From NCBI GenBank assembly GCA_029265335.1, contig JAJUJN010000175.1:1-5249 (forward strand): 5,249 nucleotides of DNA, in the 5' to 3' direction. Each line of letters starts with the position of its first letter. Position 1 is the first letter of the stretch. Positions 1-5,249 of this stretch are shown here, piece after piece. Position numbers and translations under genes: made by a program. The DNA is from Alcaligenaceae bacterium. GTDB lineage: Bacteria; Pseudomonadota; Gammaproteobacteria; Burkholderiales; Burkholderiaceae_B. The notes under the pieces were generated by a model. It was not told the DNA's origin. It made no database searches and worked only from the letters and a program-made list of their open reading frames with translations.

Positions 1-713
1 CGAGGTGTCATGATGTCCCGCACGGTGGTCGATGCCGGCAGGTCGGCCGCCAACACACGAGTGCGCAGGTCGCGATCCGTCAAAATGCCCAGCATGCGCT
101 CCGGCGCCGTGGCCGGCAGCTCACTCTCACGCTCCGCCACTGGTCCGGGCTGCACCACCAGCAAACCCGATACCTCCTCCTCGGTCATGATCTGAGCCGC
201 ATCCCGTACGGTGGTATCTGGGGCCACCCAGACCGGCCGGCGGCTGATGAGCCGTCGCAGCTTCACGCGCCGCAGCTCGTTGGCTTCGCTCTCATGGGCG
301 AGCACCGCCTTGAGGCGCGGCTGTCCTTCAGCTTCGACGAAGTCGGCAAAGCTTTCGTGCTCTTCGCAAAGCCGGAAGAAAAGCTCGCCCGGGATGAAAT
401 AAATCAGCGAGTCTTCATAGGCTTTTGCCGCCAGGCGCACCTTGCCGCCGCGCAGCAGGCTCGATTGACCAAAAATATCGCCCTCGGTCAGCCGATTGTG
501 CAGCTCGCCATTGCGGCGAAAGAGATCTACCGCGCCGCTTCTTACGTAATGTAGTTCGGTGAGCTCGCTGCCGGCCTCGAGGATGGTGCTGTCTTTGCGA
601 AAGTACGCCACCTCAACCTGGGTGGCGAGTTCGTCGAGCACCTCTTCCGGCAAAGTGTCGAACGGAGCATGCTGCGCAAGGTGCTCACGGATCTCGATCA
701 TTTCGATCTGCAT
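1..713 (-). CDS. CNMP-binding/CBS domain signalling protein (DUF294 nucleotidyltransferase type), C-terminus cut by window edge
   Basis: Reading the minus strand from ATG at 713 gives 237 complete codons running off the left edge. Residues about 14-120 form a cyclic-nucleotide-monophosphate-binding (cNMP) fold: LPEEVLDELA at 21-30, HYVRSGAVDLF at 55-65, EGDIFGQSSLL at 77-87, then DSLIYFIPGELF. Residues about 155-222 form a first CBS motif (DTTVRDAAQIM, VSGLLVV, GILTDRDLRTRVLA), and VRDIMTP at 231-237 opens a second CBS. In this family (typically about 600-640 residues) the order cNMP-CBS-CBS is usually followed by a DUF294 nucleotidyltransferase and a C-terminal helical domain, so nearly two thirds should lie outside; that part is inference. 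The protein should be cytoplasmic: no signal peptide or membrane segment is seen. The phosphate-binding cassette lacks the usual Glu and Arg of cAMP binders, so the ligand is uncertain. It starts 9 nt after the asmA stop and is probably co-transcribed with it. Confidence 0.88.
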   Translation of the reverse strand, partial: MQIEMIEIREHLAQHAPFDTLPEEVLDELATQVEVAYFRKDSTILEAGSELTELHYVRSGAVDLFRRNGELHNRLTEGDIFGQSSLLRGGKVRLAAKAYEDSLIYFIPGELFFRLCEEHESFADFVEAEGQPRLKAVLAHESEANELRRVKLRRLISRRPVWVAPDTTVRDAAQIMTEEEVSGLLVVQPGPVAERESELPATAPERMLGILTDRDLRTRVLAADLPASTTVRDIMTP

Positions 714-718
714 CGTGT

Positions 719-725
719 CTCCTCA
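719..725 (-). promoter_or_regulatory. Ribosome binding site of the CNMP/CBS gene overlapping the asmA stop codon
   Basis: On the minus strand the string TGAGGAG contains both the asmA stop (TGA, 725-723) and a strong Shine-Dalgarno GAGGAG (724-719). It sits 5 nt before the ATG at 713. This supports the chosen start and suggests that ribosomes terminating on asmA can reinitiate on the regulator gene. It is the strongest SD in the window. Confidence 0.75.
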
Positions 726-3158
726 GCGACCCAACAACCCCTTGAGGGCTTCGCCCAAGGCCCGCGCAGGCTCGTCTTCCTGTCGCTCCAGCAAGCGGTC
801 CAACTGACGACTGGCCTCATTTTGCAGCACCCGGCCCAGGGCCGCGCTGCCTACCGAACTCCAGAGTACGCGGTATTCGGGGTCGCTCAATGGCCCTGTT
901 ACATGAACCGGTATGGCCACACCACGCAACTGCTCCAGGCTCTTGCCGTCTTGGCCGGTAGAAGTGTTCACCACATGGGCCACCAGCACGAGGTCGAATT
1001 CGTCTTGCACGAGGTTGATACGGGCGGGTTCGCCTTGTGTGAGTCGCACCAGCGGCGCGGCCAAGGCCAGGTCGGTGACGGTAGCCATGCCATCCGCGAT
1101 GCGCGCGCTTACCTGCAGTTCGCTGAAGTCGGTGGTGCGCGAATCGTCGGTTGCTTGAGTGGTGTCTTCCTGGCCCAGCAAGGCGCGAAACTCTCGCAAG
1201 GTTTGCGCCACGTTGATGCCGCGCACCGCGCCATTGCGCACCTGCAACCGCAGATTACCGTTCAAGGCCTGCCTCAGCTCGGGCTCGGTCAGGCCGACAC
1301 TTTGCACGTTGAGCTCGATATCGCCGCGGCCACTGAGTCGATTGCTTTGGGCGAGCGTCATGAGCAGGGGTTCGAGAGCCACCTGCGTGGCATTCAGCCG
1401 CAATGCAAGTTGCTGCCCAGCCGTGGCATGGCCGGAAGCCTGCACACTGCCGCCGAAAATCTGCGCGCGCAACTGGCCAAGTTCTGCTCCGCCCTCGGCC
1501 ACCCTCAGTTCGGCGTGCACGTCGCGTGCCGTCACCCCGCGTGCGTGCAAAGCCGAAAACGATGCGGTGAGCGCCACATCGAGATCGGCAAAACTGGCGG
1601 GATTCCACAGTGGCTGATCACTGCTGGCCGCGCCGCCCTCGGCCGGCGGCGCCGTAGGTGCGGTGGGCACTTGGGGAGCGGCAGCAGGCCACCACCGATC
1701 CAGGTTGAGCTCGCCACCCTTCACGTTGATTTGCCAAGCAGGCAGCGATGCGAGCTGACGGCCGCTCACCTGCCACGTCAGCGTTTCGTTGTGGAGTGCG
1801 AGTTGCCCCTGGGCTTCGAGCTCCTGGGCCTCGGGCGCGTAGCGCACCGCCGCATTCAAGGGCACGGCGAGCCCGCCGTCTGGCAACCCAGCCCCTGTGA
1901 GATCCACCTGGCCTTTCAGCTCAGGCAGCTGCCAGCTCGGGGGTTCGTGCCGGAACACTACCGGCGATTGCAGCGCCACCTGGGCGCGCCGGCTTTCGGG
2001 CAGACCTAGCTCGCCCTGCAGCGCAACACGCTCCAATTGCCAATGTTGCTCGGCCTGGCTCAGACCTTCCATCAGCAGAGTGAGATCGATGGGTTGTTCG
2101 CCTGAGCGGCGCAGACGCAGCTCCACGGGTTCGCTTTCGGCACTGGCCACGCGGGGCGCATCGAGCGTGGCCGTGAACGGCTGCCCGTCGAGCAGTCCTT
2201 GCGCCTTGCCGGTGATGCCCGTGAGATCAATACGACCTTCGGCCCAATCCGCACTGGCGTCGGCAAGCTGGAGCTGAAGATCGAGACCGTTGAGTGGCGT
2301 AGCCAAAGCCACATCGCCCTGCAGCGCAAGCGCCATTTTGTGCAAGCGCAGCTCAGACTCGGGCAGGTTGAGATCGGCCGAACCCGACAGCGCCAGCTGC
2401 TTTGCCTTGAGCGACGGCAGCACGCCCTCGAGCTGCAGGCGAACCTGGCGGAAGGCGAATTGTTCGGCGTAAGGCCCGATCTGCATTTGCGCCTGCAGCT
2501 GCAGATTGGCGTCGGCCCGCGGACTCTGGCCCAGAACCCGACCCGTGGCACTGACATTGAACGGCTCGCCCAGTTGAATGCCCTGGGCCTGTGCGCTGAG
2601 GCCTTCCACCCGCATGGTGGTGCCCGAGGCCGCGTCGGTAACCGCCAGTTCGCCGCCTTCGATCGAAACCCCCGCGATATTCCAATCGAGACGCGGCTCG
2701 CCGCGCTCGGACCTGGTCGCGGGAAGCGACGTGCTGGCGCCGTCGTCGATCACGGCGGGTGCGCCGGCCACCAGGTCGTTGAAATTGAAATGGCCATCTT
2801 TGTTGCGCACGATGTTGGCCTTGAGGCCCGTGACCGACACATGTTCGATACGTAAATCGCGAGACAACAGCGGCAGCCAGGCCACGGCCACACGGGCGGT
2901 ATCCATGGCGGCAAACGACTGCGCGGTGCCGGGTTCGGACAAAGACACGCCCGAGATCTCGAGAGCCAGACGCGGAAACAGCGACAGGCGAATATCGCCG
3001 TCGATGGCCAAGGTGCGCTGGTAGCGCTCTTCGACCGCCTGCTGCAGGGCAGGCTTGTAATCGTTGGGATCGACCCATGCAAAGAGGGCTGCCACGCCCA
3101 GCGCCGCGACCACCACCAATGCCGCCAGTGCGATCAACAGTCGCTTGACCCAAACCAT
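723..3158 (-). CDS. asmA: AsmA family protein
   Basis: This is an 811-residue protein with one N-terminal membrane segment (about 4-29, VKRLLIALAALVVVAALGVA onward) followed by DPNDYKP at 30-36, the hallmark start of AsmA proteins. A basic residue before the segment and no cleavage site suggest an inner-membrane anchor with the rest in the periplasm. The body is beta-rich with repeated short alternating hydrophobic strands. GHFNFNDLV at about 122-130 is typical of the N-terminal AsmA domain. A Pro/Ala-rich linker (about 491-516) separates it from the C-terminal AsmA-like region, with GRGDIEL at 610-616, NGNLRLQVRNGAVRGINVAQ at 633-652 and IPVHVTGPLSDPEYRVL at 749-765; an amphipathic helix ends the protein. 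Known relatives affect outer-membrane assembly and lipid transport; the exact role here is inferred. The frame stays open to a GTG at 3215, but the ATG at 3158 puts the membrane helix at the N-terminus and has GGAG 10 nt upstream, so I prefer it. E. coli AsmA is shorter (about 617). Confidence 0.9.
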   Translation of the reverse strand: MVWVKRLLIALAALVVVAALGVAALFAWVDPNDYKPALQQAVEERYQRTLAIDGDIRLSLFPRLALEISGVSLSEPGTAQSFAAMDTARVAVAWLPLLSRDLRIEHVSVTGLKANIVRNKDGHFNFNDLVAGAPAVIDDGASTSLPATRSERGEPRLDWNIAGVSIEGGELAVTDAASGTTMRVEGLSAQAQGIQLGEPFNVSATGRVLGQSPRADANLQLQAQMQIGPYAEQFAFRQVRLQLEGVLPSLKAKQLALSGSADLNLPESELRLHKMALALQGDVALATPLNGLDLQLQLADASADWAEGRIDLTGITGKAQGLLDGQPFTATLDAPRVASAESEPVELRLRRSGEQPIDLTLLMEGLSQAEQHWQLERVALQGELGLPESRRAQVALQSPVVFRHEPPSWQLPELKGQVDLTGAGLPDGGLAVPLNAAVRYAPEAQELEAQGQLALHNETLTWQVSGRQLASLPAWQINVKGGELNLDRWWPAAAPQVPTAPTAPPAEGGAASSDQPLWNPASFADLDVALTASFSALHARGVTARDVHAELRVAEGGAELGQLRAQIFGGSVQASGHATAGQQLALRLNATQVALEPLLMTLAQSNRLSGRGDIELNVQSVGLTEPELRQALNGNLRLQVRNGAVRGINVAQTLREFRALLGQEDTTQATDDSRTTDFSELQVSARIADGMATVTDLALAAPLVRLTQGEPARINLVQDEFDLVLVAHVVNTSTGQDGKSLEQLRGVAIPVHVTGPLSDPEYRVLWSSVGSAALGRVLQNEASRQLDRLLERQEDEPARALGEALKGLLGR
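1630..1652. repeat. All-GC inverted repeat inside asmA (8-bp arms, 7-nt loop)
   Basis: GCGCCGCC at 1630-1637 and GGCGGCGC at 1645-1652 are exact reverse complements, separated by CTCGGCC. The repeat lies in the codons of the Pro/Ala-rich interdomain linker of the AsmA protein. It could form a stable mRNA hairpin on either strand. The simplest explanation is GC-rich Pro/Ala/Gly codons; no T-run follows, so it does not look like an intrinsic terminator. Confidence 0.5.
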
Positions 3159-3168
3159 GAGTGACGCA

Positions 3169-3172
3169 CTCC
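3169..3172 (-). promoter_or_regulatory. Shine-Dalgarno of asmA that decides the ATG start
   Basis: GGAG on the minus strand at 3172-3169 lies 10 nt before the ATG at 3158. The spacing is slightly long. With the position of the membrane helix, it supports starting AsmA at 3158 rather than at the GTG at 3215. Confidence 0.5.
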
Positions 3173-3198
3173 AGGAAACACGGCTCGTGACCCGCGCC

Positions 3199-3225
3199 TT
3201 GCACCGGCGCGCCACGATGGATAAT
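3199..3225 (+). promoter_or_regulatory. Possible sigma70-like promoter for the HIT–MatB pair
   Basis: TTGCAC (3199-3204) resembles a -35 box and GATAAT (3220-3225) matches the -10 consensus at 5 of 6 positions. The 15-nt spacer is shorter than the 17-nt optimum. A start near 3232 would give a leader of about 45 nt before the HIT ATG. The spacer contains the palindrome GGCGCGCC (3206-3213). The -10 directly abuts the candidate leftward -10, so the two promoters could compete for polymerase. Confidence 0.35.
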
Positions 3226-3253
3226 GTTCTACTTTAACTCACACCGCCATCAA
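3226..3253 (-). promoter_or_regulatory. Possible sigma70-like promoter for asmA and the CNMP/CBS gene
   Basis: Reading leftward, TTGATG (3253-3248) resembles a -35 box, and TAGAAC (3231-3226) lies 16 nt further on as a weak -10 (4 of 6 consensus positions). Transcription would start about 60 nt upstream of the asmA ATG. The boxes are imperfect and were found by eye; this is the only non-coding space upstream of asmA. Confidence 0.25.
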
Positions 3254-3276
3254 CGAATTCTCACGGATTTTCCATC

Positions 3277-3696
3277 ATGTCTTACGATCCCAACAACATC
3301 TTCGGCAAAATCCTCCGCAACGAAGCGCCGGCCATTCGCCTGTACGAAGATGACCAGACCCTCGCCATCATGGATATCATGCCGCAAAGCGCGGGCCATT
3401 GCCTCATCCTCACCAAAGAGCCGGCCGAAACCATCTTCGAGATGACCCCTGAAGGCGTCGCTGCCTGCATGCGTACCACCCAACGGGTGGCCCACGCGGT
3501 CCGCAAGGCGCTCAGCCCCGAGGGCGTGTTCATTGGCCAGTTCAATGGCGCGGCCGCCGGTCAAACCGTGCCGCACGTGCACTTTCATGTCATCCCGCGG
3601 CGCCAGGGCGAAGACCTCAAAATGCACGCCCGCGAAATGGGCGACCAGGCCGAGCTCGAGCGCATTGCCGAACAAATCAAACAGGCGCTGGAATGA
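3277..3696 (+). CDS. HIT family nucleotide hydrolase/transferase
   Basis: The 139-residue protein is a complete single-domain histidine-triad protein of typical length. The triad HVHFHVIPR occupies residues 100-108 (His100, His102, His104), and by homology with HINT His102 would be the nucleophile. The preceding FNGAAAGQTVPH (89-100) and the N-terminal FGKILRNEAPAIRLYEDDQTLAIMD type sequence, with SAGHCLIL at 38-45, match bacterial HIT proteins. Family members hydrolyse nucleoside phosphoramidates, aminoacyl- or acyl-adenylates, or dinucleoside polyphosphates; the substrate cannot be told from sequence. No signal peptide is seen, so it should be cytosolic. The upstream SD is weak (CGGA, 3264-3267, 9 nt before ATG). 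Its stop overlaps the start of the next gene as ATGA. HIT identity is very secure; the specific activity is not. Confidence 0.95.
   Translation: MSYDPNNIFGKILRNEAPAIRLYEDDQTLAIMDIMPQSAGHCLILTKEPAETIFEMTPEGVAACMRTTQRVAHAVRKALSPEGVFIGQFNGAAAGQTVPHVHFHVIPRRQGEDLKMHAREMGDQAELERIAEQIKQALE
3693..3696 (+). promoter_or_regulatory. ATGA stop/start overlap coupling the HIT gene to matB
   Basis: The four bases ATGA hold the matB start (3693-3695) and the HIT stop (3694-3696). The only SD-like element is AGG at 3683-3685 inside the HIT gene. Such overlaps usually mean translation by termination-reinitiation and one shared transcript. Confidence 0.8.
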
Positions 3697-5192
3697 TCAG
3701 CTTTCTGTACGAGCTCTTTGCCCAACGCTTTGCTCAGGATCAGGTGGCTTTTCGGCTGCCCGATGGCAACAGCGTAAGCTACTCGGCCCTGGCCGAGCGA
3801 GTGGCGCGTTTTGCCCATGCGCTGGTTGAGCTGGGGGTAAGCCCCGGCGAGCGCGTGGCCGCGCAGATCGACAAATCCACCGACGGCGTGGCGCTCTACC
3901 TGGCCACCCTGCAGGCGGGCGGCGTGTTCCTGCCCATGAACACTTCCTATCGCGATGCGGAAGTGGCGCACCTGCTGAGCGACGCTCAACCCCGAGTCTT
4001 TGTGGTTACCCCTGCAGCCCAAGAGCGCTTGCGCGCCGTGGCCAATACTGCCGGCGTGGCACACGTCCTTACCCTCGGCCAAGCCGGCGATGGCAGTCTC
4101 GCCGAATTGGCCAACGAGCAACCCTCCCGCTTCACCACGGTGGAGCGCAGCTCTTCCGACCTTGCCGCCATCCTCTACACCTCGGGCACCACCGGCAAGC
4201 CCAAAGGCGCCATGCTTACCCACGGCAACTTGCGCGCTGGCGTAGAGGTGCTCCATCAGTTCTGGCAATTCCGGCCCGGCGACGTTCTGCTCCACGTCTT
4301 GCCCATCTTCCACATTCATGGCTTGTTCGTGGCGCTGCACTGTGCCTTGTGGAACGGCAGCACCATGTGGTTCGAGCCACGTTTTGATGCCGAGCGGGTG
4401 CTGGAGCTGCTGCCGCAGAGTACCGTGTTCATGGGTGTGCCCACGTATTACGTCCGTCTTCTGGCCGAGCCGGGCTTCAACGCAGAAGTGTGTCGCAACA
4501 TGCGTCTCTTCATCTCGGGCTCAGCTCCACTGCTACCCGACACCTTCCGTCAATTCGAGCAACGCACCGGCCACGTGATTCTCGAACGCTACGGCATGAC
4601 CGAAGGCGGCATGTTCGTTTCCAACCCCTACGAGGGCGAACGCCGCTGCGGCACCGTTGGCCAACCGCTGCCCGGCATGTCGGTGCGCGTGGCTAACGAA
4701 CAAGACCAGCCAGTGCCCGCCAACACCGTGGGTGGCATTCAGGTAAAGGGCCCAAACGTATTTGCCGGCTACTGGCAGCTGCCCGAAAAAACCGCCGAAG
4801 AACACACGGCCGATGGCTACTTCCGCACCGGCGACCTCGGCGTATTCAGCGACGACGGCTATCTCACCATTGTGGGCCGCAGCAAAGATCTCATCATTTC
4901 CGGCGGTCTCAACGTCTATCCCAAGGAAATCGAAGAAGTGATCGACGCCCTGCCCGGCATCGTGGAATCCGCCGTGATCGGCCTGCCCCATCCCGACTTC
5001 GGCGAAGCCGTGACCGCGGTGGTGGTGCCGGAGTCGGGTCAAACGCCCAACGCCGAAGCCATCCAGGCCGCGGTGAAAAGCCAATTGGCGGGTTTTAAAG
5101 TGCCCAAGGCAGTGCATGTGGTGTCAGAGCTGCCGCGCAACACCATGGGCAAAGTGCAGAAGAACGTGCTGCGCGAGCGCTTTGGTCGTTAA
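3693..5192 (+). CDS. matB: Malonyl-CoA synthetase (MatB-type AMP-forming acyl-CoA ligase)
   Basis: This 499-residue ANL-superfamily enzyme would activate malonate (possibly methylmalonate) with ATP and CoA through an acyl-AMP intermediate, in the cytosol. Visible motifs are the P-loop YTSGTTGKPKG (162-172), PIFHIHGLF (204-212), GVPTYYVRLL (248-257), SGSAPLL (275-281), ERYGMTEGGM (298-307), TGD (379-381), the hinge VGRSKDLIISGG (394-405), NVYPKEIEE (407-415) and PRNTMGKVQKN (481-491) with catalytic Lys487. Length, SGSAPLL, ERYGMTE, SNPYEGERR and NTMGKVQKNVLRE match MatB closely rather than acetyl- or long-chain synthetases. R255 and R286 are candidate carboxylate-binding arginines, from memory of the family. 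The residues after TE are GG, where the MatB sequences I recall have TN, TL or IG. The start overlaps the HIT stop (ATGA), with AGG 7 nt upstream. No malonyl-CoA decarboxylase or malonate transporter is visible nearby. Confidence 0.87.
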   Translation: MISFLYELFAQRFAQDQVAFRLPDGNSVSYSALAERVARFAHALVELGVSPGERVAAQIDKSTDGVALYLATLQAGGVFLPMNTSYRDAEVAHLLSDAQPRVFVVTPAAQERLRAVANTAGVAHVLTLGQAGDGSLAELANEQPSRFTTVERSSSDLAAILYTSGTTGKPKGAMLTHGNLRAGVEVLHQFWQFRPGDVLLHVLPIFHIHGLFVALHCALWNGSTMWFEPRFDAERVLELLPQSTVFMGVPTYYVRLLAEPGFNAEVCRNMRLFISGSAPLLPDTFRQFEQRTGHVILERYGMTEGGMFVSNPYEGERRCGTVGQPLPGMSVRVANEQDQPVPANTVGGIQVKGPNVFAGYWQLPEKTAEEHTADGYFRTGDLGVFSDDGYLTIVGRSKDLIISGGLNVYPKEIEEVIDALPGIVESAVIGLPHPDFGEAVTAVVVPESGQTPNAEAIQAAVKSQLAGFKVPKAVHVVSELPRNTMGKVQKNVLRERFGR

Positions 5193-5249
5193 ACGAACTT
5201 CACCAGCGGGCCTGAAAGCTCTGCGGGTATACCCGACTAGGCTTGTTAA
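5193..5249 (+). other. Short non-coding tail after matB with a perfect 12-bp palindrome (possible weak terminator or operator)
   Basis: The tail holds CGGGTATACCCG at 5224-5235, a perfect 12-bp palindrome that could fold as a 4-bp stem with a TATA loop. GCCT upstream and AGGC downstream could add a weak outer stem, and TTGTT follows near the window end. No proper T-run is present, so a Rho-independent terminator is doubtful; a binding site for a dimeric regulator of the next gene is equally possible. No coding sequence is recognisable in these 57 bases. Confidence 0.3.

Noticed and set aside
669..2009. Long plus-strand open frame (446 codons) antisense to asmA and the start of the CNMP/CBS gene
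   Set aside because: It shows no recognisable domain, is rich in His, Gln, Arg and Gly as expected for an antisense reading of GC-biased codons, and lies fully opposite clear genes. It is a shadow frame.
3206..3213. GGCGCGCC palindrome as a specific operator
   Set aside because: An 8-bp all-GC palindrome is easily expected by chance in DNA of this composition; it is mentioned only as part of the promoter spacer.
3159..3215. Upstream GTG start for asmA adding 19 residues
   Set aside because: The extension is Arg/Ser-rich, would push the membrane helix inward, and the ATG at 3158 has its own SD-like GGAG. Some AsmA entries could still be annotated from the GTG.
3585..4340. Minus-strand open frame (251 codons) opposite the HIT/matB junction
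   Set aside because: It has no family match by eye and is antisense to two well-supported genes; GC-rich third positions create such frames by chance.
4533..5117. Minus-strand open frame (194 codons) opposite the end of matB
   Set aside because: Composition is dominated by Gly, His, Val and Ala with no motif, as expected opposite a conserved ligase gene.
5186..5196. TCGTT-A-AACGA inverted repeat over the matB stop codon as a terminator hairpin
   Set aside because: A single-base loop cannot form a real hairpin, the arms are only 5 bp and no T-run follows.

Overview
The window looks like chromosomal DNA from a GC-rich Gram-negative bacterium, most likely a beta- or gammaproteobacterium. The reasons are an AsmA-family envelope protein (diderm lineages), a DUF294-type CNMP/CBS regulator, and strong G/C bias at third codon positions. 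I see no IS element, phage gene, tRNA, rRNA or CRISPR array. Coding density is high, and the only non-coding stretches are 118 bp at 3159-3276 and 57 bp at the right edge, so no gene-free stretch exceeds 300 bases.

The layout is two divergent gene pairs around the central intergenic region (3159-3276). Leftward on the minus strand runs a long AsmA-family gene (3158 to 723). After a 9-nt gap comes a cyclic-nucleotide-binding/CBS-domain protein (713 to the left edge), whose C-terminal part lies outside the window. Its Shine-Dalgarno sequence overlaps the asmA stop codon, so the two are probably one operon. Rightward on the plus strand runs a HIT-family nucleotide hydrolase (3277-3696), overlapping by ATGA with an AMP-forming acyl-CoA synthetase of the malonyl-CoA synthetase (MatB) type (3693-5192).

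Functionally, the left pair combines a predicted inner-membrane-anchored periplasmic protein linked to lipid or outer-membrane homeostasis with a cytoplasmic ligand sensor. The right pair combines an enzyme that makes an acyl-adenylate intermediate with a hydrolase from a superfamily known to act on adenylates and dinucleotides. That pairing, with apparent translational coupling, is the most interesting inference here. All four genes belong to known families. I did not find convincing evidence of a wholly new system; the findings concern unusual couplings and family-atypical residues.
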